This document shows positions 7,781-15,725 of a stretch of DNA of 60,668 nt, piece by piece (position 1 is the first letter of the stretch; each line of letters starts with the position of its first letter). Origin of the DNA: Verrucomicrobiota bacterium (GTDB lineage Bacteria > Verrucomicrobiota > Verrucomicrobiia > Limisphaerales > J093). Both the position numbers and the translations under genes were made by a program. The notes under the pieces are model-generated. The model was not told where the DNA came from. It ran no database searches and saw only the letters and a list, made by a program, of their open reading frames with translations. The stretch is taken from positions 1-60,668 of the forward strand of contig JAKQDD010000122.1 of assembly GCA_029556615.1 (NCBI GenBank), given 5' to 3'.

Positions 7781-8017
7781 ATGCCCAGACACACGGCGAT
7801 AGCAACGTATGAGAAGTTCGGTAACTACGCGGTCGTGGAGGTTCACATCCTCCTCGCCCAGGGGGGAACCGGATGGCAGGGCACGCGGGTCGAACGACCA
7901 CGGCGCGGTACCCTGACCGACGCCTGTAGGTTCGTCGCGCGACAGAACGCTGCGCTCGCCGACGCGACCCTCATCTCGTTCGCGCGGGCGTCCACAGCTC
8001 CCGTCAACTCGACCTAG
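7781..8017 (+). CDS. Hypothetical protein
   Basis: 78 aa. AAGGA lies just before the ATG, 8 nt after the previous stop, so it is translated from the upstream promoter's message. No domain recognised. TAG stop. Confidence 0.65.
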   Translation: MPRHTAIATYEKFGNYAVVEVHILLAQGGTGWQGTRVERPRRGTLTDACRFVARQNAALADATLISFARASTAPVNST

Positions 8018-8042
8018 TCGTTCCAGACCACACGGAGGAACC

Positions 8043-8951
8043 ATGAGTGATAAGAGCGCCGCAGAGTCCCGTCTTGACCAATGGGGTGACACGTGGAAAC
8101 CAGGCAAGAAGGAGCGCTACGGCCTGTGGTGGGCGGTACGTGGGCTGGTTGGCCTGCCGATTGGTGCCCTGGCGGGCCTGACGGCAGTGATCGCCACGGG
8201 GACCCGTGTTCCTCAGGCCATCGGGACTGCCTGGCGGACCATCTGCCGGGAGCGCCGGATCGGTCCGAACCTGAAGGCCGCGATGTGCATCGTGACGCCC
8301 TTCGTGATGCCCGTCGGGGCTGCCCTGATCTCCTCGGCCAGCGTCCTGATCGGAGCGGCGCGCGGATTCTGGCAGGGCCCGTTCCACGGGCCGGCTGAGG
8401 CGCTCGCCGATTCCTACCGTGGGTTCCAGGGGCTCGGGGAGATCGTGCGCTTCGTGTGGAATGAGCCCGCACCTGGACCCCTCCCAGAGGGGGCGACGGT
8501 CTACGACATCAAGCCGCTGCTTGGTGTGTGGTCAGGAGTGATGGGGGTCGTGAGTGGCCCGGCGCTCGGTGCCGCGCACGGCTGGGTCTACATTCGGGAG
8601 CTCCCGCGCCTCGTCCACAAGGTCTACAGTCGGCTGTGGGGTGGGCGCACCGGGTTCGTCGCCTTCTTCCTCGACGTCGCCTCGGTCACGGTCGTGCCCG
8701 TGGCGATCGTCCTCGGCCTGCCGCTCTTCGTGTGCTACGGGACCCTCTGGGGGTTCGGGCGCGGTATGCGCACCACCTACAAGGAGGGGACAGGGAAGGT
8801 TGCAGGCCGGCTGCGCGAGGCGTACGCGAAGTCGCTGCGCAGGTGGCAGGAGTCGCTCGGCAAGACCAACCACAGCAAGTCCGACCCCAACGACGGTATC
8901 GTCGCTGAGGTCATAAACGACAGCATGGAGGCCGTGCGTGCCGAGGGATAG
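8043..8951 (+). CDS. Multi-pass membrane protein, unknown function
   Basis: 302 aa. Four or more hydrophobic stretches are visible (WWAVRGLVGLPIGALAGL, IVTPFVMPVGAALI, LLGVWSGVMGVVSGPALGAA, VTVVPVAIVLGLPLFV) with a charged N-terminus and a basic C-terminal tail. GGAGGAACC precedes the ATG. The two halves look loosely repeated. It is probably an inner-membrane protein expressed with its upstream neighbours. Confidence 0.7.
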   Translation: MSDKSAAESRLDQWGDTWKPGKKERYGLWWAVRGLVGLPIGALAGLTAVIATGTRVPQAIGTAWRTICRERRIGPNLKAAMCIVTPFVMPVGAALISSASVLIGAARGFWQGPFHGPAEALADSYRGFQGLGEIVRFVWNEPAPGPLPEGATVYDIKPLLGVWSGVMGVVSGPALGAAHGWVYIRELPRLVHKVYSRLWGGRTGFVAFFLDVASVTVVPVAIVLGLPLFVCYGTLWGFGRGMRTTYKEGTGKVAGRLREAYAKSLRRWQESLGKTNHSKSDPNDGIVAEVINDSMEAVRAEG

Positions 8952-9201
8952 GTTCGTCGAGGACGAGCCCCTCTCGGAGGAGGAGCACAAGGCGCGCATG
9001 CGCCCCTCCCCCGACTGGCCCGTTGACAAGGACGGCTACCCGCTCCCCTGCGTGCAGTGCGTGGGGTTCCCGCCCGTCGCGCGCTGCGCCGCCCTAGACG
9101 GGGAAGGTCCGTGCGCTCCTCCGTCAGCTCCGATCCTCGCGGACGCATCGACAGAGTCTCATGGACACGAACCCCACCCAGCGCGAGAAGGCGCTCCTTG
9201 A
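8938..9201 (+). CDS. Small cysteine-containing protein (uncertain)
   Basis: 87 aa from a GTG that overlaps the membrane-protein gene by 14 nt. It contains CVQC and two further cysteines, consistent with a small zinc-binding domain. Its 3' end overlaps both the promoter and first 41 nt of the next gene, so its true end or reality is uncertain. Confidence 0.45.
   Translation: MPRDRFVEDEPLSEEEHKARMRPSPDWPVDKDGYPLPCVQCVGFPPVARCAALDGEGPCAPPSAPILADASTESHGHEPHPAREGAP
9124..9160 (+). promoter_or_regulatory. Leaderless promoter for the 9161 gene
   Basis: TCAGCTCCGA at 9124-9133, -10-like TCGACA at 9148-9153, 27 nt to ATG. Confidence 0.75.
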
Positions 9202-9796
9202 TCGCCTGACCGACCTCCGGACGGACGAGCAGGGCCTCCTCGACCACTTCAACGAAGTCCGCGCGACCGCGGGCTTCGAGATCGGGAACTCCCTCGACCT
9301 CCTCACCGAGGAGCGCCGGCCCGTCATGGACGAGCTCCTCGCGCTGCGCCGCGCCCAGGGCGGTACGATCGTCGTGGACTACCGCAAGCAGTTCGAGCCG
9401 CGCGTCCAGACCCTGCCCCACTTCGCGCACTACGAGCGCCTCCAGGCCAACAAGCTCGACGAGGTCCTCCAGCATGCCCCGCTCGCGTGCTTCGTGTTCC
9501 ACCGGAGCAACGAGGAGGTCAAGCAGGCAGTCGCCGAGCTTTACTTCGACGGCAAGTGGACCCGGCCTACCATCTGGTTCACCGGGGAGGTCGACCAGGT
9601 GCGGGAGTTCTTCGGGATGCCCGTCGTCCCGCGCCTCCTCCTGGAGCGGGTCGTCCTGCCGCTCCTGGAGAAGTACCACGGTCAGGCGGACGGGTTCGAG
9701 CGCGTGCTCGACGCGATCGCTGAGTGCCGGGCCGAGCACTACACCTACAACGACGAGGAGCGCTTCGAGCGCCGCTTCGGCCTGCGGGTCGACTAG
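9161..9796 (+). CDS. Hypothetical protein
   Basis: 211 aa, rich in charged helices, with a central alpha/beta section (LACFVFHRSNEEVKQAVAEL). No family recognised. First gene of a likely operon running to about 11758: short gaps and ATGA coupling follow, and no further phage promoter box is seen before the RNA ligase-like region. Confidence 0.65.
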   Translation: MDTNPTQREKALLDRLTDLRTDEQGLLDHFNEVRATAGFEIGNSLDLLTEERRPVMDELLALRRAQGGTIVVDYRKQFEPRVQTLPHFAHYERLQANKLDEVLQHAPLACFVFHRSNEEVKQAVAELYFDGKWTRPTIWFTGEVDQVREFFGMPVVPRLLLERVVLPLLEKYHGQADGFERVLDAIAECRAEHYTYNDEERFERRFGLRVD

Positions 9797-9805
9797 GAGG
9801 CCACC

Positions 9806-10156
9806 ATGCCGCGTTACCCCATGAGTCAGCCGAGCACCCGCGGGTGCCCCGGCATCGAGCTTGAGCCCGGCGTCTACTCCGGGTGCCATGACACCCGCTG
9901 CCGTACCTGCGACGGCCAAGGCCGCATCGGGTGGTGGAACGCCGAGTGCGACGTCTGCTGGGGGCGGGGGTACATGAACGATTGCCCCGTCTGCGCGGAC
10001 GGCCGCGACCCGGTGCGCCGGCCCGCCGACTTCCCCGGCGTCCCGATGGCCCGCCACCCGTCGGCCCTCTACTCGCAGTCCTTCTACTCGCCCGCCCTCC
10101 AGGCGTACATCGACCGGGCGCGGTCGACCCCGTCGACTTCACCTTTACGGAGCTAG
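9806..10156 (+). CDS. DnaJ-type zinc-finger protein
   Basis: 116 aa. Three CxxCxGxG-like repeats lie in the middle (CRTCDGQGRIG, CDVCWGRGYM, CPVCADG), as in the cysteine-rich domain of DnaJ, but no J domain is present. Preceded by AGGAGG. It may bind zinc and act as a small chaperone-like or scaffold protein. TAG stop. Confidence 0.7.
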   Translation: MPRYPMSQPSTRGCPGIELEPGVYSGCHDTRCRTCDGQGRIGWWNAECDVCWGRGYMNDCPVCADGRDPVRRPADFPGVPMARHPSALYSQSFYSPALQAYIDRARSTPSTSPLRS

Positions 10157-10159
10157 GTC

Positions 10160-10795
10160 ATGGCCTTCATCACCCACAGCAGTCGGTTCATCTACGACCT
10201 CACCCGCTCGGTCCGCGAGGGTGAGTACGCGCTCCCGCTCTTCCAGCGGGACTTCGTGTGGGGGGTCGAGGACGTCCTCAAGCTCCTCGACAGCATCCTC
10301 GTCGGATACCCGATCGGGTCGATCCTCACCTGGCAGCGGTGGAGCAAGCACGTCCGCCAGGTGAGGAGCTTCCGGGGCGTCAAGGAGACGCGGCCGGACG
10401 CTGCGCTCGTGCTGGACGGCCAGCAGCGCATCCAGGCTCTCCTCGTCGCTACCGACGAGGGGTCTAGCTACTACTATGACATCCCGACGAGGACCTTCCG
10501 CCACGACCCCTCGGGGGAGGAGAGCAAGGACCGCATATCGGTCAGTCGGTTCCTGCGGGTCACGTCCTTCATGCGCTGGCTCCAGACCCACATGAAGGCG
10601 GAGATCGACGGGGACATCGTCCACCACATGGACGATGTGATGGGGAAGTTCCGTGACGCTCGCATCGGGGAGGTCGTGATCGCGTGGGACGCTGACCTGG
10701 CGTTCGCGCGGGAGTCATTCCGCCGGCTCAACACGACGGGCAAGTCGTTCAACGAGCAGGACGTGTTCGCCTGCCTGGAGGCTCCATCAGCATGA
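10160..10795 (+). CDS. DUF262 (GmrSD N-terminal-like) protein
   Basis: 211 aa. Hallmarks of DUF262 are clear: YALPLFQRDFVWGVEDVLKL, LVLDGQQRIQALL with the DGQQR motif, and RRLNTTGKSFNEQDVFA. In GmrSD-type restriction enzymes this ParB-like NTP-binding domain is followed by a DUF1524 HNH nuclease; here the protein stops after DUF262, so no nuclease half is present. Followed by a gene starting in an ATGA overlap. It may be a regulatory or decoy version of the defence domain (inference). Confidence 0.8.
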   Translation: MAFITHSSRFIYDLTRSVREGEYALPLFQRDFVWGVEDVLKLLDSILVGYPIGSILTWQRWSKHVRQVRSFRGVKETRPDAALVLDGQQRIQALLVATDEGSSYYYDIPTRTFRHDPSGEESKDRISVSRFLRVTSFMRWLQTHMKAEIDGDIVHHMDDVMGKFRDARIGEVVIAWDADLAFARESFRRLNTTGKSFNEQDVFACLEAPSA

Positions 10796-11304
10796 CCCCA
10801 ATCATCGAGTGGCAGCCGACGGGACCTCTCGGGTTCCCCTCCTCGAAGAACTACCGCTACTGGGTTCCAACGTGCCCAGACGGGACGTTCCGGGCCTGGT
10901 TCCACTTCAGGGGACTTCCGGGCAGTCCGCACGACAAGCTGCTCGGGGATGGCCTCCCCTCGATCGAGGAGGCGAAGCGCCTGTGTGAGGAGCACGCGAG
11001 GGTCACCTTCATCTCCTCTCGCTTGGAGCTTCACCAGTTCCTCTCTGGGTTTGGGTCAGAGTGGTTCGTCACCGAGGACGACTTCGACCCCCCGCGCCTG
11101 GAAGACCTCAGGGATGAGGACCCCGTCCTGTTCACCGAAGGAACCCTGGTGTTCCAGGGATCTGAGCCGGAGGAGGTTCCAAACCTTCTCTCCGTCGATG
11201 AGGTTCACGCGATCGTTGCGGCGAGCCCGATCCTCCCGACGACCCCGCTCGCTCCGCTGTTCCGCAAGTGGAGGGCGATTCGCTCAGCTCCCGCTGAGCC
11301 TTAG
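10792..11304 (+). CDS. Hypothetical protein coupled to the DUF262 gene
   Basis: 170 aa. ATGA overlap with the DUF262 gene implies co-translation. No nuclease motif is visible, so it does not look like a split DUF1524 half. Contains acidic segments in the C-terminal half. TAG stop. Confidence 0.65.
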   Translation: MTPIIEWQPTGPLGFPSSKNYRYWVPTCPDGTFRAWFHFRGLPGSPHDKLLGDGLPSIEEAKRLCEEHARVTFISSRLELHQFLSGFGSEWFVTEDDFDPPRLEDLRDEDPVLFTEGTLVFQGSEPEEVPNLLSVDEVHAIVAASPILPTTPLAPLFRKWRAIRSAPAEP

Positions 11305-11320
11305 ACGGTGAGTAGCGGGC

Positions 11321-11758
11321 ATGTACGGTCCACAGAACCCAACCCACAAGATCGTCCGCAACTACATCCTTGGCATCCTCTCTCTGATCGCCACAGGGAT
11401 GTACGGATGCCCCCACTACAACGTCTGGCAGCAGGGCCTGGAGGGACAGGCGGAGCTCGCCAAGGCGGAGCAGAACCGCCAGATCCGCGTGCTGGAGGCC
11501 CGGCAGAAGAAGGAGTCGGCAACCCTGGAGGCTGAGGCAGAGGTCGCTCGCGCCAGGGGCCTCGCGGAGGCCAACAAGATCCTCGGGGACTCGCTGCGCG
11601 GCGAGCAGGGCGAGCGGTACCTCCGCTACCTGTGGGTCACCTCGCTCAAGGGGTCGGAGCGCGAGACCATCTACATCCCGACCGAGGCCAACGTCCCCAT
11701 CATGGAGGCGAACCGGCTCCGGTCTGGCCCGCCGGCCCCTCAGACGCCCACCCGCTAG
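11321..11758 (+). CDS. SPFH/prohibitin-like lipoprotein
   Basis: 145 aa. An N-terminal hydrophobic segment (YILGILSLIATGMYGC) ends in a lipobox-like MYGC, then a long charged coiled coil rich in A, E, Q, R (ELAKAEQNRQIRVLEARQ) and a C-terminal part SLKGSERETIYIPTE. The architecture resembles the short prohibitin-like proteins of some large phages. Probably membrane-anchored and oligomeric. TAG stop; converges on the minus-strand gene with a 4-nt overlap. Confidence 0.6.
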   Translation: MYGPQNPTHKIVRNYILGILSLIATGMYGCPHYNVWQQGLEGQAELAKAEQNRQIRVLEARQKKESATLEAEAEVARARGLAEANKILGDSLRGEQGERYLRYLWVTSLKGSERETIYIPTEANVPIMEANRLRSGPPAPQTPTR

Positions 11759-12114
11759 GGCAGCTTCGACAGCTTGAGGATGATCTCGTCCAGGTCATCC
11801 TGCATGCGGTTGCGCTCGTCGAAGTCGACGACGCGATCGACGACCTTTTGAGCCTGCCTGACCAGGCCAACGAGGGCCTTCTTGTCGGGCTCCTCTACCC
11901 CCCTCATCACGCGCGTGAGCGTCTCTCGCATCGCGTTGAGCGGTGTGGCGATCCCGTCGCGGTTACGCTGGAGGTCCACGAGTCGCTTCTCCATGTCGGA
12001 GATCGTGGAGTCCAAGTGCTGCACGACCCCGAAGGCGCGCTTCCACGCGTTCTCTAGGTCGCGGTTCGGCGTGTAGGCCGCGACGAGGCGGCGTACTACC
12101 TTCGCGTCCCGCAT
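11755..12114 (-). CDS. Hypothetical protein with MRDA-VRRL N-terminus
   Basis: 119 aa from MRDAKVVRRLVAAYTPNRD. The first ~12 residues match those of the gene just upstream (MRDARAVRRLIATTHTS), then the proteins diverge into helical, coiled-coil-like sequence. The shared N-terminus suggests a common targeting or packaging signal. Start is 1-2 nt after the upstream stop, so translation is coupled. Confidence 0.65.
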   Translation of the reverse strand: MRDAKVVRRLVAAYTPNRDLENAWKRAFGVVQHLDSTISDMEKRLVDLQRNRDGIATPLNAMRETLTRVMRGVEEPDKKALVGLVRQAQKVVDRVVDFDERNRMQDDLDEIILKLSKLP

Positions 12115-12115
12115 C

Positions 12116-12475
12116 CTACCTCTGGATCTCCCGAGCGAGCTGGGAGATCCAGGAGGCGAGTCCCTCCCCGTCCTCACCGAGGGCTTTCGCCTCCTGCACG
12201 GCCTTCTCCAGGATTTTGAGGAGCTTGTCTTTGTCGTACCCAGTTGTGTACGCGTTCGACGTCATCGCGTACGCCTGACCCAGGAAGGCGTTCACGCGGG
12301 ACTTCTCTAGCCGCTTGATCGCGGCTTTCAGCGTCTCGACCTGCTGCTTCTTGTGGTTGATGCTCCAGGGGATGTGGCTGGACAACTCCTTCAGCTTCTG
12401 GGTCATCTTGTAGGGATCCAGCGCTGAGGTGTGGGTCGTCGCGATGAGGCGTCTTACGGCTCTGGCGTCTCGCAT
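12116..12475 (-). CDS. Hypothetical protein, N-terminal paralog of its neighbour
   Basis: 119 aa, the same length as its downstream neighbour and with the same N-terminal signature. The rest is helical and basic (HKKQQVETLKAAIKRLEK). Middle gene of a three-gene minus-strand operon with start/stop junctions of about 1 nt. Confidence 0.65.
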   Translation of the reverse strand: MRDARAVRRLIATTHTSALDPYKMTQKLKELSSHIPWSINHKKQQVETLKAAIKRLEKSRVNAFLGQAYAMTSNAYTTGYDKDKLLKILEKAVQEAKALGEDGEGLASWISQLAREIQR

Positions 12476-12476
12476 C

Positions 12477-12872
12477 CTACGAGGGGCGCTCTGATAGGCG
12501 GCGCAGCGTGGCCATCATCTCCGCAGGCGTAGGCTCCTCCATCGTCAGCGTGAGACCGCGCGTCCAGTCGACGAACACCTCGGTGTGGCCGCGAGTCGTG
12601 GGGAGCACGCACAGGACACGGTCGAGGTTGAGCCACACGTCATGCCAGTGGTCAGGAAAACCATGAACCAGAGGTCGCCGGCACTTGAGGAGCGGGACCC
12701 CGTACGCCTCCACATGCTTGACGAGCTCGTCGATCTTCTGGGCGCTGACGTGTAGGTTGTGGTGCGTCGCAGTGAGGATGGCCGGGACATCCTTCTCGGC
12801 CAAGTAGATGAGGATGATGGCGTCGGCCCGCAGCAGGCCCCCATCGTTGATGTTGATCCACGTGGGCTTCAT
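12477..12872 (-). CDS. Hypothetical protein
   Basis: 131 aa, alpha/beta with hydrophobic strands (ADAIILIYLAEKDVPAIL, RVLCVLPTTRGHTEVFV). No recognised domain. First gene of the three-gene operon. The 17-bp gap to the divergent plus gene is a perfect palindrome (GCGGGTA-CC-TACCCGC), a possible shared operator. Confidence 0.65.
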   Translation of the reverse strand: MKPTWININDGGLLRADAIILIYLAEKDVPAILTATHHNLHVSAQKIDELVKHVEAYGVPLLKCRRPLVHGFPDHWHDVWLNLDRVLCVLPTTRGHTEVFVDWTRGLTLTMEEPTPAEMMATLRRLSERPS

Positions 12873-12889
12873 GCGGGTACCTACCCGCG

Positions 12890-13282
12890 ATGGAACCCTG
12901 CGAGTACGCCCCCTACGCGAACACCTACGGAGCCTGTCGCGGGCCAGTGGCTCCGCGCGACGCGATCCACGTCCCCGACAAGCCTCCGGTCCCCTGCGCG
13001 CGCCTGTGCGAGAAGCACGCGGTGAACCTGCGCACGGGCTTCCACGGCGACCTTGACACGCGGGAGCTCCTCTGCGAGCGGCGTGGCCAGGGCGCGTGCC
13101 AGGGGCGCGTCGAGTACCGCGACGAGATCCAGACCGAGGAAGACTGCTTCCCCATCGCTCCGCTCTGCGACCGCCACTGGGGCGACAGGTCGACGAGTAC
13201 GTGGAGAACTCAGCTCCTCCGGCCCGGATCGGGTAGACTAGGCTTCATAACGACCCTTCGGGGGTGTACCGGTTTCGACTGA
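12890..13282 (+). CDS. Cysteine-rich hypothetical protein running into the tmRNA gene
   Basis: 130 aa as read. The first ~100 residues carry several paired cysteines (CEYAPYANTYGAC, CARLCEKH, LCERRGQGAC, LCDRHW) like a zinc-knuckle protein. The last ~25 residues are the reading of the tmRNA promoter and 5' end, so the frame overlaps the tmRNA by 23 nt; either the gene truly ends there or a frameshift has extended it. Confidence 0.5.
   Translation: MEPCEYAPYANTYGACRGPVAPRDAIHVPDKPPVPCARLCEKHAVNLRTGFHGDLDTRELLCERRGQGACQGRVEYRDEIQTEEDCFPIAPLCDRHWGDRSTSTWRTQLLRPGSGRLGFITTLRGCTGFD
13210..13246 (+). promoter_or_regulatory. Promoter of the tmRNA
   Basis: TCAGCTCCTC at 13210-13219 with -10-like TAGACT; the predicted start is about 13247, giving a 13-nt 5' leader before the mature tmRNA end. 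Confidence 0.65.
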
Positions 13283-13616
13283 GACGAGCAGTAGACGATC
13301 GCGTGCCGAGGGCCCTGCCCCCTCGTGAATCAAGCGGGAAAACCATAAACGCGAACGACAACAGCGTTCGCCTCGCCGCCTAGTAAGCGGGCAGAGGCTG
13401 TCCCTCCCAGGTAGGGTCCGTGACCGGGGAAGGGGCATAAAAATAGCCGGGCTAGCGCCTGCCAGGGTCCATCGGGGCAGGGGGCGAAGCAAAGGTGGAA
13501 TAGCCCGATGGGGAGCCCGCTGGTAGGCGCCTCGCAGGGTGAAACGACTGCCAGCTACGCACGTAGGGATCTCCGCGAGACGTTTCAGGATGCGAGTTCG
13601 ACTCTCGCCACCTCCA
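13260..13616 (+). ncRNA. ssrA: tmRNA (trans-translation RNA)
   Basis: The 5' end GGGGGTG pairs with CACCTCC at 13609-13615 as the tRNA-like acceptor stem, and a T-arm (GCGAG-TTCGACT-CTCGC, 13592-13608) precedes it. The tag frame follows AACC-ATAAAC and reads ANDNSVRLAA, ending in tandem TAG TAA; the -LAA end is typical of proteolysis tags. CCA is not fully encoded (ACC then T). Together with SmpB (not seen here) it would rescue stalled ribosomes. Complete tmRNAs are uncommon in phages. Confidence 0.93.
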
Positions 13617-13651
13617 CCTTCAATACAAAGTCCATCACCTCCAACAAGGTA

Positions 13652-14197
13652 ATGGACTACATCGACCTCATCTGCGCGACCTGCACCAAACCCTTCAAGA
13701 AGTACAAGGGCGAGTACGATCGCCGGATTCGAGACGGGGCTACGCGCTTCTTTTGTAACCTCTCCTGCACCATGGTTGCGGGAAACAAAAGTCCGAAACG
13801 ACACTCAAAACCGCCGCCTCCAGGGTCGAACCGTCACGCACTGACGCCATTCCGTTGGTTCATCGCACGAGCGCGGTACCGCAAGCAGTACGGACTCACG
13901 GACATCACACCCGAGTACCTCAGGGAGCTCTGGGCTTTACAGGGCGGTCAGTGCCCCCTAACCGGCTGGGCTCTCGCCCTCCCGCACAGCACGATGGGCT
14001 GGAGGGACGAGACCGACCGACACAAGCGTGCGAGCCTGGACCGGATCGACTCGTCGCTTGGGTATGTGCAGGGGAACGTGCGCTTCGTCGCCGTGATCGC
14101 GAACTACGCCAAGCAGGCGTATTCCGACCGGGAGCTCGTCGAGTTCTGCGAGGCGGTAGCGCGAGTCAGTTCGGCGGGTAGGACAAAAACATGCTGA
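13652..14197 (+). CDS. HNH endonuclease, free-standing, next to the tmRNA
   Basis: 181 aa from MDYIDLICATCTKPF. An N-terminal zinc finger (CATC...FFCNLSC) is followed by an HNH region: CPLTGWAL, then RASLDRIDSSLGYVQGN, VRFVAVIANYAKQ and FCEAVARV. This is the common phage HNH family with a DRID core. It begins 36 nt after the tmRNA, a conserved RNA gene that a homing enzyme could recognise. It overlaps the next gene by 7 nt. The open frame extends back into the tmRNA but the ATG at 13652 is the sensible start. Confidence 0.85.
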   Translation: MDYIDLICATCTKPFKKYKGEYDRRIRDGATRFFCNLSCTMVAGNKSPKRHSKPPPPGSNRHALTPFRWFIARARYRKQYGLTDITPEYLRELWALQGGQCPLTGWALALPHSTMGWRDETDRHKRASLDRIDSSLGYVQGNVRFVAVIANYAKQAYSDRELVEFCEAVARVSSAGRTKTC

Positions 14198-14310
14198 AGC
14201 GCAAGACCATCGTACGAATCGCCTTCGGGCTGCTCGCCGCCGCGCTGTCCGTCTACCTCCTCGGGTGGGCGCTCGCGGTCGGCTGCGGCCTCATGGGGCT
14301 CTGCTCCTGA
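14191..14310 (+). CDS. Small single-pass membrane protein
   Basis: 39 aa: basic N-terminus MLKRKTIVRIAF then a hydrophobic helix (GLLAAALSVYLLGWALAV) and a Cys/Gly tail. Overlaps the HNH gene end and ends TGATG into the next gene. Unknown role, possibly holin- or inhibitor-like. Confidence 0.55.
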   Translation: MLKRKTIVRIAFGLLAAALSVYLLGWALAVGCGLMGLCS

Positions 14311-14684
14311 TGGGACAGGAAGTAACCGCGCTCCTGCTCGGCCTGCGGGTCGAGAACCTCCTCGACCGGTTCTACGTCGAGGAGGGCTACAGGTATCTGT
14401 GGGAGCCGGAGATCGACTCCTACCACTCCGGCAACCCCTTCCTGAGCGAGTCTCGCGACGCGCTTGGTTACTGCGTGGCGGTCGACCGGGGGCGCTACGA
14501 CGAGGAGGGAGACCTCTCCGCCCACACGATCCCGTTCGGGGACGTCGCGGCCGTCGAGCGCCTGTTCACCGCCGAGATCGCGCGGGCGCGATCCCAGTGG
14601 GATCACCTCGTGAGGGTGCTGGCCCGCAAGGGGGTCGCGCTCGGACCTCCTTCCCTCCTGCTCACCACGGTCGCGCACCGGTAG
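14310..14684 (+). CDS. Hypothetical protein, paralog of the 14725 gene
   Basis: 124 aa. It starts MGQEVTALLLGLRVENL and is clearly related to the next gene (MGQNVTALVLGLWGSEN). Conserved features are the N-terminal signature, a central ...GYCVAVDR... segment and a C-terminal ARARS.WxHLxRxLAxKGV-like region. Start is in a TGATG overlap. A recent tandem duplication. Confidence 0.65.
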   Translation: MGQEVTALLLGLRVENLLDRFYVEEGYRYLWEPEIDSYHSGNPFLSESRDALGYCVAVDRGRYDEEGDLSAHTIPFGDVAAVERLFTAEIARARSQWDHLVRVLARKGVALGPPSLLLTTVAHR

Positions 14685-14687
14685 CGC

Positions 14688-14724
14688 TCAGCTCCGAATC
14701 ACACCTCGCCCGCGACTCTCCCGC
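14688..14724 (+). promoter_or_regulatory. Leaderless promoter for the 14725 gene
   Basis: TCAGCTCCGA at 14688-14697 right after the previous TAG, -10-like GCGACT, 27 nt to ATG. Confidence 0.75.
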
Positions 14725-15084
14725 ATGGGACAGAACGTAACCGCCCTCGTGCTCGGCCTCTGGGGGTCCGAGAACCTCAACCAGGTGAACCCGGAGGACG
14801 AGGTCTTCCTCTGGGACGACGTCCTCGACTACCACAACCCGGACCGCCCGGTGGTGAGCGTAGACTACGACGCGTACGGCTTCGTCGTGGCGGTCGACCG
14901 CTGCGCGCGTAACGGGGAGGGGGAGCTCACCAAGAGCGTGCCCCTGCACGCCCTGGACAAGACCTTCACGGTCGAGGCGGACCGGGCGCGCGCCCGCTGG
15001 CTTCACCTGGCGAGGATCCTGGCGGACAAGGGGGTCCACGTGGGGAACCCCACCCTCATGCTCATGAGGATCGAGCGCGGGTAG
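14725..15084 (+). CDS. Hypothetical protein, paralog of the 14310 gene
   Basis: 119 aa. Shares the MGQxVTALxLGL start, a GFVVAVDR segment and a C-terminal ARARWLHLARILADKGVHVG with its upstream neighbour. Family unknown. Each copy has its own transcription start, so the duplication may allow separate control. Confidence 0.65.
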   Translation: MGQNVTALVLGLWGSENLNQVNPEDEVFLWDDVLDYHNPDRPVVSVDYDAYGFVVAVDRCARNGEGELTKSVPLHALDKTFTVEADRARARWLHLARILADKGVHVGNPTLMLMRIERG

Positions 15085-15087
15085 CGC

Positions 15088-15125
15088 TCAGCTCCGGCCA
15101 GGGACGCACCCCGCGTCCCCTCCGC
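15088..15125 (+). promoter_or_regulatory. Leaderless promoter for the NTPase gene
   Basis: TCAGCTCCGG at 15088-15097, 28 nt to ATG 15126. Confidence 0.7.
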
Positions 15126-15725
15126 ATGAAGAAGATCGTCCTTGCCTCCACGAGCGCCGTGAAGCTCGACGCGTGCCGTCGGGCCTTCGGTCCCGACTTC
15201 GAGATCGTCACGGTGAAGGTGCCCTCCGGGGTCAACGAGCAGCCCATGGACCTGGAGACCTTCCAGGGGGCGGATAACCGGGTGCGCGCCGCTCGGACGG
15301 CCGTGCCCGACGCCGACCTCTACGTGGCCGTCGAGAACGGGGTGTTCGACGAGGAGTCGGCCTACGTGGACCGCGCGGTCGTGGTCATCGAGCACCAAAA
15401 CGGCCTGAGGGTGCAGGAGGTGAGCGACGGGGTCATCTTCCCCGACGCGGCGGTCGAGGAGACCCGGCGGCGCGGCCTCGACAAGTGGACCATCGGCAAG
15501 GTCCTGGTGGACCTCGGGATGGCCAAGCAGCACGACGACCCACACCTGGACATCGCGGGTACGAGCCGCGTCGCGTTCATCGACCAGGCACTCCAGCGCG
15601 CCTGGTCCCTGTACTGTGAGGCGGCGGTCGACAAGGCCATCCACGAGCTGGGGTTCCGGCCGATGACCCCCGAGGACTACGCGCGCCTGGGCCTTCAGCC
15701 TCCGAGCACGGAGGGCGTCTCTTGA
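15126..15725 (+). CDS. YjjX-like non-canonical purine NTP phosphatase
   Basis: 199 aa. The start KKIVLASTSAVKLDACRRAF followed by VPSGVNEQPMDLETFQGADN and LYVAVENGVFDE follows the pattern of YjjX-type ITP/XTP phosphatases of the Maf/HAM1 superfamily. These hydrolyse damaged or deaminated purine triphosphates to monophosphates and clean the nucleotide pool; in a phage with modified DNA they might also shape nucleotide use. A leaderless promoter sets the start. Confidence 0.8.
   Translation: MKKIVLASTSAVKLDACRRAFGPDFEIVTVKVPSGVNEQPMDLETFQGADNRVRAARTAVPDADLYVAVENGVFDEESAYVDRAVVVIEHQNGLRVQEVSDGVIFPDAAVEETRRRGLDKWTIGKVLVDLGMAKQHDDPHLDIAGTSRVAFIDQALQRAWSLYCEAAVDKAIHELGFRPMTPEDYARLGLQPPSTEGVS

Noticed and set aside
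13508..13651. Upstream extension of the HNH frame
   Set aside because: This stretch is the 3' half of the tmRNA; the open frame there is accidental.
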